Below are positions 27,199-36,900 of a DNA stretch of 64,000 nucleotides, piece by piece. The translations under genes and the position numbers were made by a program. The notes beneath the pieces are model-generated. The model did no database searches. It saw only the letters and a list, made by a program, of their open reading frames with translations, and was not told the origin of the DNA. This DNA is from Variovorax paradoxus (GTDB lineage: Bacteria > Pseudomonadota > Gammaproteobacteria > Burkholderiales > Burkholderiaceae_C). The stretch is from the NCBI RefSeq assembly GCF_030811855.1, contig NZ_JAUSRN010000006.1:1-64000 (forward strand), written 5' to 3'. Every line of letters starts with the position of its first letter. The first letter of the stretch is position 1.

Positions 27199-30100
27199 AT
27201 GGCGCAAGGATCGCAACAGCAGGCGTCGCAGAGAGAACCCCAGACCGCGGTCGCTCCCTTGAACACCATCGGCGCGGAAGACATCGCGGCGGCGAGCAAG
27301 GCAGTCGACGACTGGCTGCGCTCTTTCAGCGGCGGCTACGTCACGCTCGAGCGGCTCACGATGGTGCTCGGAAGCATTCCCATCGTCGGCAACATCATGG
27401 CGTTGGTGGATGTGTTCCTGGACATCATCACCATCGTCGAGAAGAAGACCAAGGACGGCGTTGCGGCGTTCCTGACTTGGGTCAGCCTGGGCATCAACCT
27501 GATCGGGCTGATCCCGCTGCCGCCGACGATGGCCGCAGCGCGCATGAGCCTGCGGCCCACGCTGCACCTGGTGAGGCAGCAGCTCAAGACGGCGGCGTCG
27601 AACCTGGGCGAGACCATCGTCGTGGTGCTGGTTGGACATTTGAACGCGACGATCATGGGCGAGCTGGACAAGTTCATCGATGGAGCGATCTCGCTGCTCG
27701 AAGACATGCTCAAGCGCTGCGCGAACCTGGCCGATCGGATCCTTGACAACCTGGTGGACATCCTGCGGCGAGTCCTCGGCCAGAAGGACCTGTTCACGGT
27801 GGTCAAGCCGGTTGCAGCCGAGGGCAAGGTTTACGACCCGAAGACCCAGAGCACGTGGAGCCGGATGTGGGGCAGCGCGGTTCGCTACACGAAGCAATCC
27901 GCGAACTACGTGGTCAAGAAAGCAGCGAGCCAGCTGCCGGAGGGAGTCGCATCGCGCGTCAATGCGGTCATTGTGCAAATGCTGGACTTCAAGGGCCAGT
28001 TTCGCGCGCAGCTCACCCGGCTGGCCGACAGGGAGGCACAGGCCAGCATCATGTGGCTGCTGCAGAAGCTCAAGGCTGCGCTGCTGCGCAAGCGCGGCAA
28101 GCGCACGGCGACCGTTGCGCCCGCCAAGGGAGCGCAGGCGTCCAAGGACAGGCCCGGCGATCAGCTGGAGCACATCAGCAGGCAGGCGCCGGCACGTGCA
28201 ACGCCGGGGTGCAAGAACTGTCCGGCCCCGGCACGCAAGGGCGGCTCCATCGGCCTGGCAATAGGCAACGAGAGTTTCACTCACACCGATTTCGTGCTCG
28301 CCGCGCCGCTGCCCATCGAATGGGCGCGCACGTATTCGAGCGATCTCGATGCCTATGACCACGGCAGCCTGGGCGCGCGCTGGATCACGCCCTATGCGGC
28401 CCGCGTGGACGTCGGGACGCCAGCGCGCGGCGTGCGGCAGGGGCAGCCGAGCTTTATCTATCGCGCGGCCGATGGACGCAGCCATGCATGCCCGCCGCTG
28501 GAAATCGGACAGAGCCACCGCGACGCCATTGAGGAAGTCACGTTCACGCGGCTGAGCGAGCGGCTGCTCGCGCTGGACTTCGGCAAGCCGATGCCCGAGG
28601 GGTCCTCGGACTGGCGCGAGATCTTCGAATGGGCAGACTGGTCGGCCGGCACGCGCCCGCACTTCCGCCTCGTCGCGCAGCAGGCAAAGGATGGCCTGGC
28701 CGTCGGGCTTCGCTATGACCACCTGATTGCTGCGACCGGCGAAGAGGTGCTCAGCGACATTGTGAGCAAGCGGGGCGACGCGGTGATGGCCCACATGGGC
28801 ACGCGCCCCAACGCGAAGACTGGCCTCATCGAATCGCTATGGGAGATCAAGGACGGCCAAGTGGTGCGTCAGTTGGCCGCCTACACGCACGACGGCGAAA
28901 GGGACCTCGTGGCTGCACAGGACGAGAACGGCGCCACTTGGAGCTACGCCTACTCGCACCACCTCGTCACCCGCTACACCGACCGCACCGGCCGCGGCAT
29001 GAACCTCGAGTACGACGGCACCGGCGCCGACGCAAAGGCCGTGCGTGAGTGGAGCGACGACGGCAGCTTTGCGCTCAAGCTCGAATGGGACCGCAACATC
29101 CGCCTGACATATGTGACCGACGCGCTCGGCGGCGAGACCTGGCACTACTGCGACATCGAGGGCTACACCTACCGGATCATTCATCCAGACCGTCTGGAGG
29201 AATGGTTTTTCCGCGATGCGGCGAAGAACATCACGCGGCATGTACATACCGACGGCAACATCGAGGACTTCAGCTACGACCTCGACGGTAACCTGCAGAC
29301 GCACACGCGAGCGGACGGCAGCCGGTTGCATTTCGAGTACGACGCGCAGCACCGGCTCACGGGCATTCGGGACGGAGAGGGCGGGGTGTGGAAGCGTGCC
29401 TACGACTCGCAGGGCCATCTCACGGAAGAGATAGACCCGCTCGGCCACAAGACCGAGTACGCCTACGACAAGGCGGGGCAACTGGTGCGCATCTCCGATG
29501 CCAAGGGTGGCGTCAAGCAGCTCACCTATACACCCGCCGGACTGCTAACAAGCTACACCGACTGTTCGGACAAGACGAGCCGCTGGGAGTACGACGGCCG
29601 CGGCCGCTTGCTGAAGACCGCCGATGCCGCGGGCCAGACGACCTGCTACCGCTACACGCCCGGCGGCGAAGGCGTGGCGCACCATCGTGAGGCCAACCAC
29701 CCCGGCCAGCTCGAAGAGGTGATCTCGCCTGACGGCACGCGAGAACACTTCGTGCACGACGCCGAAGGCCGGCTGCTTTCACACACCGATGCGCTCGGCC
29801 GGCGCACCGGCTACAGCTTTACGCGCGCCGGCCTTATCGCCGCACGCACCGATGCGGCGGGGCGCACGCTGAAGTACCACTGGGATCTGCTGGGCCGGCT
29901 GACCGAACTGCACAACGAGAACGGCAGCCACCACAACTTCCGCTACGACCCCGTGGGTCGATTGCTCGAGGAAACCGGCTTCGACCGCAAAAGCGCATGC
30001 TACGTGCATGACGCCTCCACCGGTGTGCTCGCCGAGGTGGTGGAGGCCGGCCGCGCGACTCGGCTGCAGTTCGACGAATTGGGCCGGCTGGTTGAGCGCG

Positions 30101-31977
30101 ATGCGGGCGAGGGACAGGTCGAGCGCTTCGCTTACGACCGCAACGGCCGAATGACCGCGGCCTTGAACCGGGATGCGCGGCTCGAATGGTTTTATGACGG
30201 GGCGGGCAATCTCACGCGCGAGCATCACCACTACCTGGAGCGCAAGCGAACCGCTGTCTGGCAGCATCGCTACGACGAGCTCAACGAGCGCGTCGCCACC
30301 ATCCGCCCCGATGGCCATGTGACCCAGTGGCTGACCTATGGATCGGGCCATGTGCACGGCCTGCTCATCGACGGACAAGACATTCTCGGCATCGAGCGCG
30401 ACGACCTGCACCGCGAAGTGGTCAGGGAGCAGGGCAACGGCCTGAGCCAACGCCAGAAGTACGACCCGGTCGGCCGCCTGCTGGAGCAGCGCATCTCAAA
30501 CACCGGGCGCGGCAGCATCGAGGCGCTGGAGCTCAGCCGCCGCTACACCTACGACAAGGCCGGCCAGCTCACCGCCATCGGCGACAGCCGCCGCGGCCGG
30601 CTGGACTACCGCTACGACCCCGTTGGACGTCTGTTGGAGGCCCACGGCCGCCTGGGCCGCGAAGTGTTCGCTTTCGATCCCGCGGGCAACATCGCCGACC
30701 CGCCTGCCACCCCCGGCCTAGCGCCGCTGGCCGTGCCGAGGCTGCTCGACAACCTGCTGAAGTCATATGCAGGCACCAGCTATCGCTACGACGAGAGCGG
30801 CAACCTGATCGAACGCGTAAAGAACGGCTGGCGGACGGTCTTCGAATGGGACGGTTTCAACCGTATGACGTCGGCGACGGACCAGAGCGGCATCACCACG
30901 ACATTTCGCTACGACCCGATGGGCCGCCGCATCGCCAAGCATTCAGGCGATTCGGCCACGCTGTTCGGCTGGGACGGCGATGTGCTCGCATTCGAAAGCA
31001 CCCAAAGCCGCTCGGCGCTGGAGGAGGGCGGCGAGCACGGCTGGAGCGCGCACTACATCCATGAGCGCGGGTCCTTCGTGCCGCTGGTGCAGTTGCGCCA
31101 GGCGCGTGCGGTGTCGCTGAGCGAAACGACGGACGTGAAGGCGTTGATGGACGCCAATGGCGGCGTCTATGACATCGAACAGGACCCGTTGTGGAACGGC
31201 CTGCAACAAAAATCACCGCCGATCTTCGACAAGAGCGACGTCGCGTTCTATCAATGCGATCACCTTGGCACACCGCAGGAGATGACGGACCACGAAGGAC
31301 GGGTGGCGTGGTCGGCGCAATACAAGGCGTGGGGCGAGGCTCGGCAAGCGATCAGCGAAGCGGGGCGAAAGGCGGGGTTCCGCAACCCGATCCGGTTCCA
31401 GGGGCAGTATTTCGATGAAGAAACGGGGCTGCACTACAACCGCCATCGGTACTACGACCCCGCAAGCGGAAGGTTTGTGTCGCAAGATCCCATCGGGTTG
31501 GCCGGCGGCGTTCATGCGATGGCGTACGCACCCAACCCGCTCGAGTTCATCGATCCTTTGGGGCTGCAGAAGTACGTGATCCTCGGCGAAGGGCAGGCCG
31601 CAGTCGAAGCCTATGCTGCCGCCATGCGGATCAAGTTCCCATGCGATGAATTCAGGACCATCAAGAAGGACTGGATGAGCATTCTCAGGGACTCGGGAGC
31701 ATCGCGCGAAGCGTTCAGCAGCAAGGAGTGGGAGCAGAAGGCCGTTGCCGGCAATGCCGCGTGGGTCAGGCAGCGCGCCGGGGAGGGCTACGGGTTCATC
31801 GACATAGGAACCGACGGTGCGGCCAACCGCAGCCCGTTCTATGCTGCCGAGAAGAAGGCATTGGGCAGGACCAATGCCAAGATTTATCGGGCTAACCAGT
31901 GCTCTACCCAAAAGGCTCGTGAGGGTACGAGCGAAAGCGAGCGCCCCAAGGCAAAAGGAAGGTACGGAAAAAAATGA
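27199..31977 (+). CDS. Rhs polymorphic toxin 1
   Basis: This 1592-residue protein probably encapsulates a C-terminal toxin in a YD-repeat shell for type VI delivery. The first ~330 residues form a helical region with two hydrophobic stretches (IPIVGNIMALVDVFLDIITI about 58-80; VSLGINLIGLIPLPPTMAAA about 93-115) and a CKNCP motif before a DUF6531-type start (ESFTHTDFVLAAPLPIEWARTY). No PAAR domain is seen. YD repeats run from about 500 to 1380. The core ends RFQGQYFDEETGLHYNRHRYYD, then DPIGLAGG and the processing-type motif IDPLGL (Asp1452). The unique tip, about 1457-1592, ends with a basic tail (GRYGKK) and matches no toxin I recognise. The next gene overlaps its stop. Confidence 0.9.
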   Translation: MAQGSQQQASQREPQTAVAPLNTIGAEDIAAASKAVDDWLRSFSGGYVTLERLTMVLGSIPIVGNIMALVDVFLDIITIVEKKTKDGVAAFLTWVSLGINLIGLIPLPPTMAAARMSLRPTLHLVRQQLKTAASNLGETIVVVLVGHLNATIMGELDKFIDGAISLLEDMLKRCANLADRILDNLVDILRRVLGQKDLFTVVKPVAAEGKVYDPKTQSTWSRMWGSAVRYTKQSANYVVKKAASQLPEGVASRVNAVIVQMLDFKGQFRAQLTRLADREAQASIMWLLQKLKAALLRKRGKRTATVAPAKGAQASKDRPGDQLEHISRQAPARATPGCKNCPAPARKGGSIGLAIGNESFTHTDFVLAAPLPIEWARTYSSDLDAYDHGSLGARWITPYAARVDVGTPARGVRQGQPSFIYRAADGRSHACPPLEIGQSHRDAIEEVTFTRLSERLLALDFGKPMPEGSSDWREIFEWADWSAGTRPHFRLVAQQAKDGLAVGLRYDHLIAATGEEVLSDIVSKRGDAVMAHMGTRPNAKTGLIESLWEIKDGQVVRQLAAYTHDGERDLVAAQDENGATWSYAYSHHLVTRYTDRTGRGMNLEYDGTGADAKAVREWSDDGSFALKLEWDRNIRLTYVTDALGGETWHYCDIEGYTYRIIHPDRLEEWFFRDAAKNITRHVHTDGNIEDFSYDLDGNLQTHTRADGSRLHFEYDAQHRLTGIRDGEGGVWKRAYDSQGHLTEEIDPLGHKTEYAYDKAGQLVRISDAKGGVKQLTYTPAGLLTSYTDCSDKTSRWEYDGRGRLLKTADAAGQTTCYRYTPGGEGVAHHREANHPGQLEEVISPDGTREHFVHDAEGRLLSHTDALGRRTGYSFTRAGLIAARTDAAGRTLKYHWDLLGRLTELHNENGSHHNFRYDPVGRLLEETGFDRKSACYVHDASTGVLAEVVEAGRATRLQFDELGRLVERDAGEGQVERFAYDRNGRMTAALNRDARLEWFYDGAGNLTREHHHYLERKRTAVWQHRYDELNERVATIRPDGHVTQWLTYGSGHVHGLLIDGQDILGIERDDLHREVVREQGNGLSQRQKYDPVGRLLEQRISNTGRGSIEALELSRRYTYDKAGQLTAIGDSRRGRLDYRYDPVGRLLEAHGRLGREVFAFDPAGNIADPPATPGLAPLAVPRLLDNLLKSYAGTSYRYDESGNLIERVKNGWRTVFEWDGFNRMTSATDQSGITTTFRYDPMGRRIAKHSGDSATLFGWDGDVLAFESTQSRSALEEGGEHGWSAHYIHERGSFVPLVQLRQARAVSLSETTDVKALMDANGGVYDIEQDPLWNGLQQKSPPIFDKSDVAFYQCDHLGTPQEMTDHEGRVAWSAQYKAWGEARQAISEAGRKAGFRNPIRFQGQYFDEETGLHYNRHRYYDPASGRFVSQDPIGLAGGVHAMAYAPNPLEFIDPLGLQKYVILGEGQAAVEAYAAAMRIKFPCDEFRTIKKDWMSILRDSGASREAFSSKEWEQKAVAGNAAWVRQRAGEGYGFIDIGTDGAANRSPFYAAEKKALGRTNAKIYRANQCSTQKAREGTSESERPKAKGRYGKK
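27225..31500 (+). repeat. Long direct repeat, copy 1 (rhs1 core)
   Basis: The rhs1 coding sequence from near its start to DPIGL is repeated at 33930-38160 at a high level of nucleotide identity. The densest block is around 30220-30680, where long runs are identical. It is a substrate for homologous recombination or gene conversion that would exchange tips or delete the 6.7 kb between copies. Edges are approximate. Confidence 0.85.
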
Positions 31978-32378
31978 GGCCATTCACCATTCATATCCCC
32001 ATGCTTCGAAAAAAGGGGATGCCCGAGAAGATGACTGCGTTCTACGAGAACGCGCTCGGCTACGAGCTGGACCCGGAAATGGACGTGCTGAGGATTCCCG
32101 GTCATCAGAACCTTGCGATCACTTTCAAGTATTCGGACGCGGCCCCCAAGAGAACCGCAGCGCTCTACGAGTTCTTCGTGGAGAAGAACTTCCCCAGCTT
32201 TTGCGAGCGCCTCAAGAGCAAGGGCGTGGAGTTCGATCTGGTCGCACGCACCCCCGGCTTCTACATCGCGAGGATCGTGGATCCATCCGGAAACTCGATC
32301 GAGGTGATTTGCGAGGACTTCGAGGACGAGTCCAGTGCCGACATTTCGGGATGGAGTGTCTTTCAGGACATCGATTGA
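31974..32378 (+). CDS. VOC/glyoxalase-fold protein, probable Rhs1 immunity
   Basis: This 134-residue single VOC-fold protein begins MRPFTIHIPML and contains the family's C-terminal strand VDPSGNSIEVICED, with the Glu that often binds metal. By family it could be a glyoxalase or bleomycin-resistance-like enzyme. By position, with ATG overlapping the rhs1 stop (ATGA), it is the expected immunity protein for the Rhs1 tip. The sequence is acidic at its C-terminus, opposite to the basic toxin tail. The immunity role is inference from location. Confidence 0.7.
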   Translation: MRPFTIHIPMLRKKGMPEKMTAFYENALGYELDPEMDVLRIPGHQNLAITFKYSDAAPKRTAALYEFFVEKNFPSFCERLKSKGVEFDLVARTPGFYIARIVDPSGNSIEVICEDFEDESSADISGWSVFQDID

Positions 32379-32391
32379 GCGGAACGTGTCG

Positions 32392-32691
32392 ATGATGAAA
32401 TGTGCGCAACATGGCTGGCAGGGCGCCGAACTCACAACCGCCGGTGTGAAGGAGAGGTTCGCCTGCGATGGACCGTGTGCGGGAGAAATCGTTCATCTCG
32501 AGCTGACATGGGAGGAAGTCGTTTTTCCTCTGGTGGCTTTGCGATCGGAGCTCCCGTTGCCTGGCACCCATCTGAAGGACCGTGCATTGCACGCGGATGA
32601 CGAGGAAATTTTCAACGAAGTGCTCGGTACGTTGCAACCTGTTTGCGCCCGCTGTCTTCGCAGTTTTATTGATCTGTCATCTTGCTCATGA
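32392..32691 (+). CDS. Small Cys-containing protein of unknown function
   Basis: This protein has about 99 residues (or 98 if the second ATG is used). It contains Cys/His groups CAQHGW, CDGPC and CARC that could form a small zinc site, joined by an acidic middle (HADDEEIFNEVLG). I do not recognise the family. It starts 13 bases after the VOC gene, and its stop overlaps the next ATG. It may be a second immunity gene or a leftover from an earlier toxin tip. Confidence 0.55.
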   Translation: MMKCAQHGWQGAELTTAGVKERFACDGPCAGEIVHLELTWEEVVFPLVALRSELPLPGTHLKDRALHADDEEIFNEVLGTLQPVCARCLRSFIDLSSCS

Positions 32692-32978
32692 TCGTCGATC
32701 CGAAGCTCAGCCCACCCCTCGCCATCGCGCTGAGCCGCGCCTGCGAGCGCTTTGCGCAAACGGGGCAGGACCTGAAGAACTTCGAGATCCAGATCAGCGA
32801 GCGGACGCGCGAGAACGGCGAGGACGAGAACGGCGAGAACACCATCGGGATCGCTTTCGTGGCAAAGCTGGAGCCGGGGAAAAAGGGCTTGGGCAATGCA
32901 AACCGTCTCGGCCGCTCGGTTCTCTACATCGCGTCGAAGACCACTGGCGAGATCCTGCGCGAAGCAGCAAGCCGCTGA
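32688..32978 (+). CDS. Small protein of unknown function
   Basis: This protein has 96 residues, starting at an ATG that overlaps the preceding stop (ATGA). It begins MIVDPKLSPPLAIALSRACE and has a charged middle (SERTRENGEDENGENT), then GIAFVAKLEPGKKGLGNANR. No domain is recognised. Its place between a putative immunity gene and the Sel1 gene, and the tight overlaps, suggest the same operon and a type VI-linked role, which is inference. Confidence 0.55.
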   Translation: MIVDPKLSPPLAIALSRACERFAQTGQDLKNFEIQISERTRENGEDENGENTIGIAFVAKLEPGKKGLGNANRLGRSVLYIASKTTGEILREAASR

Positions 32979-33005
32979 GCGCCTTACACAACGGAGAACA
33001 GTTTC

Positions 33006-33392
33006 ATGGACAACGACGCCCCCGCTTCGATCTCGTCTCTTTCTCCCATCTCAGGCGCTCAGAGCTTTGCGCTCACCGACGAGCAGCGCCTTGCGCTGAT
33101 CGCGAAGGCCGAGGCCGGCAACGCCGAGTCTGCCTTCCGCCTCTCGCTGCACTACACCTTCACTTTCTCGGACGCCGAACAGGCGATGCACTGGCTGTCG
33201 ATGGCGGCCCGGGGTGGGCATGGCATTGCGCAGCACAACCTCGCCTACGACCTGTACATGGATGGCACGGACCTCGAAAAGGCTGCGTATTGGGCGGCGG
33301 AGGCCCAGAAAAACGGCAACGACGAAGCCGGCTGGCTGCTGAAGCAAATAGAGACGGAGAAGGTCGTATCCGGTTGGAGTCCGCTGACATGA
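33006..33392 (+). CDS. Sel1-repeat protein
   Basis: This protein has 128 residues with two to three Sel1-like (TPR-related) repeats: AEAGNAESAFRLSLHYTF, DAEQAMHWLSMAARGGHGIAQ and LEKAAYWAAEAQKNGNDEAG. Such repeats bind proteins. An ACGGAGAAC ribosome site precedes the ATG. The pentapeptide-repeat gene overlaps its stop (ATGA) and rhs2 follows, so the pair may be adaptors or loading factors for Rhs2, or an immunity pair. No signal peptide is present, so it is probably cytoplasmic. Confidence 0.7.
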   Translation: MDNDAPASISSLSPISGAQSFALTDEQRLALIAKAEAGNAESAFRLSLHYTFTFSDAEQAMHWLSMAARGGHGIAQHNLAYDLYMDGTDLEKAAYWAAEAQKNGNDEAGWLLKQIETEKVVSGWSPLT

Positions 33393-33883
33393 GCTCCCAA
33401 CTGATCATCCTGGCCCACGACATGTGGCGTAAAGGCGCGGGCGGCGCACCGGCGGGACTCGTGGGGCAAGCCGACAGCTTCGTCTACGCGGGGCTCGACC
33501 TGGGCCTGGCGCAGTTCGCCGGCTCTACTTTCGCGGGCACCAGCTTCACCGCCACCAGCTTCAAGCAGGCGGGCTGGAGCGCCTGCCAGTTCACCGGCTG
33601 CAGCTTCACGCAATGCGACTTCGGCCGCATCTCGATCACCGGATGCACCTTCGTCAATTGCAGCTTCACGGGCGCGAACTTCGACGGCGGCAGCATCAGC
33701 GCCAGCACCTTCACGCAGTGCCGGTGGGACGACATCAGCTTTGCGCGTGGGCAGTGGAACGACGTCGGCGTGCTGAACTGCAGCGGCACCGTGGTGCATG
33801 CACAGGGGCTGCAAGGGCGCAGCGTGGACTTCACGAACAGCACCTTCGAGCAGCTGGAGTTCCAGGGCGCGAACATCAATTGA
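33389..33883 (+). CDS. Pentapeptide-repeat protein next to rhs2
   Basis: This protein has 164 residues. From about residue 38 to the end it is built of A(D/N)LXX-type pentapeptides, here mostly of F-x-x-(T/S/C) pattern (FAGSTFAGTSFTATSF; CSFTQCDFGRISITGC; CSFTGANFDGGSISA). It should fold as a right-handed quadrilateral beta-helix. Pentapeptide proteins are found beside type VI spike and effector genes, sometimes as fusion or adaptor parts. It ends 17 bases before rhs2, and a purine-rich ribosome site (AAGGAAG) for rhs2 lies between. Function is inferred from context. Confidence 0.75.
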   Translation: MSSQLIILAHDMWRKGAGGAPAGLVGQADSFVYAGLDLGLAQFAGSTFAGTSFTATSFKQAGWSACQFTGCSFTQCDFGRISITGCTFVNCSFTGANFDGGSISASTFTQCRWDDISFARGQWNDVGVLNCSGTVVHAQGLQGRSVDFTNSTFEQLEFQGANIN

Positions 33884-33900
33884 CAAGGAAGTAAAAAAAG

Positions 33901-36900
33901 ATGGCAGGGACGGACGAAAGCAAGGCGCCGGCGCAGCGCGAACCGCAGACGGCAGTGGCGCCGCTGAACACCATTGTCGACGAAGACGTCGCGGCGGCGA
34001 GCAAGGCGGTAGACGATTGGCTGCGTTCGTTCACGGGTGGCTATGTGACGCTCGAGCGCCTGACCATGGTGCTGGGCAGCCTGCCCATCGTCGGCAACAT
34101 CATGGCGTTGGTGGACGTGTTCCTGGACCTCATCAACATCGTCGAGAAGAAGGCCAAGGACAGCGTTGGCGCGTTCCTGAACTGGGTCAGCCTGGGCATC
34201 AACCTGATCGGGCTGATTCCGGCGCCGCCGACCATGGCGGCGGCCCGCATGAGCCTGCGGCCCACGCTGCACCTGGTGCGCCAGCAGCTGAAGACCGCCA
34301 CTTCCAATCTGGGTGAAGCGATTGTCACCACGCTGGTAGGACACCTGAACGCCACCATCGTCGGCGAACTGGAGACCTTCATCGACAAGGCCATCGGCCT
34401 GCTTGGCGAGATGCTGAAAGGCTGCACGAACCTGGCCGACGACATCGTGGACAACCTGGTCGACATTCTGAACCGCGTGCTCGGAAAGAAGGACCTGTTC
34501 AGCGTTGGCACGCCGCCGGTGGCCGAATCCAAGGTGTACGACCCAAACACCGAGAGCACCTGGAGCCGCATGTGGGGCAGCGCGGTGCGTTACTCAAAGC
34601 AGTCAGCCAACTACGTGGCAAAGAAGGCTACCGACTACCTGCCTGAGAGCGTGGCGCAACAGGTCAATGATGTGATCCGGAGCCTGCAGGATTTCAAGAC
34701 CAGCTTCCGGGCACAGCTCGAAAGGCTGGCAGACCAGCAAGCTGAAGCCAGCATCATGTGGCTGCTGCACAAGCTGCTGGAGGCCATCAAGCGAAAGAAG
34801 GGGCAGCGCGCGGCCATTGTGCCGCCGCGTTCAGGCGCGGTGTCGGAGCAGGACAGGCCGGGGAACCAACTGGGGCATATCAACAAGCAGGCCGCAGGAC
34901 AGAACGATCCCAAGGCTTGCAAGAACTGCCCCGGAGTTTCAAGCACTCCAAATTCCATCAGCTTCGTCACGGGCAGCGAGAGCTTCACGCACACCGATTT
35001 CGTGCTTGCGGCGCCGCTGCCCATCGAATGGGCGCGCACCTATCGCAGCGACCTCGACGCTTACGACCAGGGAAGCCTGGGGGCGCGATGGCTCACGCGC
35101 TACAGCACGCGCGTGGACCTTGCCACGCCGGCCAAGGGCCGGCGCCAGGGGAAGCCCAGCCTCGTCTACCGCGGCGACGATGGCCGCAGCCACGCCTACC
35201 CGCTGCTGGCCCCGGGCCAGGCACACCGCGATGCGATCGAAGAAATAACGCTCACGCGGCTCAGCGAAACCTTGTTGACGCTGGACTTCGGGAAACCGTT
35301 GCCCCTCGGCGAGCAGGCCGAATGGCGCGAAATCTATGAACTGGTCGAGCTGCGCGGGCAGCGGCATTTCCGGCTCGTGAGCTTGCAAGCCAAGGATGGT
35401 GCCGCCATCGGCCTGCGCTACGACCATGTGATCGCCTCCACCGGCGAGCAGGTGCTGAGCGACATCGTCAGCAAGCAGGGCGATGTCGTCATGGCGCATG
35501 TCGGCGCGCAGCCCGATGCACGGACAGGCCTCATCCAATCGCTCTGGGAGCTGAAGGACGGCCAGGTCGTGCGGCAGCTGGCCGCCTACACGCACGACGC
35601 CGACCGCGACCTGGTCGCGGCACAGGACGAGAACGGCGCGAGCTGGAGCTACGCCTACAGCCACCACCTGATCACGCGCTACACCGACCGCACCGGCCGC
35701 GGCATGAACCTGGAATACAGCGGCACCGGCGCCGATGCCAAGGCCGTGCGCGAATGGTCCGACGACGGCAGCTTTGCGACCACGCTCGAGTGGGACTCAA
35801 ACATCCGCCTGACCTACGTGACCGATGCGCTGGGCGGCGAGACCTGGTACTACTACGACATCCAGGGCTACACCTACCGCATCATCCATCCGGACAAGCT
35901 GGAGGAGTGGTTCTTTCGCGACGACGCGAAGAACGTCACGCGCCATGTGCACACCGACGGCAGCACCGACGACTACGCCTACGACGAAGACGGCAACCTG
36001 CAGACGCATACGCGCGCCGACGGCAGCCGCGTGCATTTCGAGTACGACAAGCTGCACCGCCTCACGGGCCTGCGCGATGCCGAGGGTGGCGTGTGGAAGC
36101 GCGACTACGACGCGCAAGGCCACCTCACCGAAGAGATCGATCCGCTGGGCCACAAGACCGAGTACGCCTACGACAAGGCCGGGCGGCCCGTGCGCATCAC
36201 CGATGCGAAGGGCGGCGTCAAGGTACTCGCCTACACACCGTCGGGCCAGCTTGCCAGCTACACCGATTGTTCCGCCAAGACCAGCCGGTGGGAGTACGAC
36301 GAACGTGGCCGCGTCGCCAAAGCCATCGATGCCGCCGGCAACACCACCAGCTACCGCTACGCCGCCGGGCACCTCGAGGAAATCGTGCTGCCCGACGAAA
36401 CGAGCGAGCATTTCACGCACGACGCCGAAGGGCGTTTGCTCGCGCACGCCGACGCGCTCGGCCGCCGCACGCGCTACAGCTACACGCGTGCGGGTCTCAT
36501 CGCGGGGCGCACCGATGCCGCCGGCCGCTCGCTCAAGTACCACTGGGACCTGCTGGGCCGCCTCACCGAGCTGCAGAACGAAAACGGCAGCCACTACAAC
36601 TTCCGCTACGACCCCGTCGGCCGCCTGATCGAAGAAACCGGCTTCGACCGCAAGACGACCCAGTACCGCCACGAAGCGACAAGCGGCACGCTGGCCGAAG
36701 TGACCGAGGCCGGCCGCACGACGCAACTGCAGTTCGATGCGCTGGGCCGCCTTGTCGAGCGCAACGCCGGCGAAGGCCAGTCCGAGCGCTTTGCCTACGA
36801 CCGCAACGGCCGCCTGCTGGAAGCCGCCAATCGCGACGCGCGACTGCAGTGGTTCTACGACCCCGCGGGCAACCCCACGCGCGAGCATCACCACTACCTG

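Noticed and set aside
26953..28794. A 613-codon minus-strand open frame across vgrG and rhs1
   Set aside because: It is antisense to two clear genes and looks like the mirror of other high-GC coding regions.
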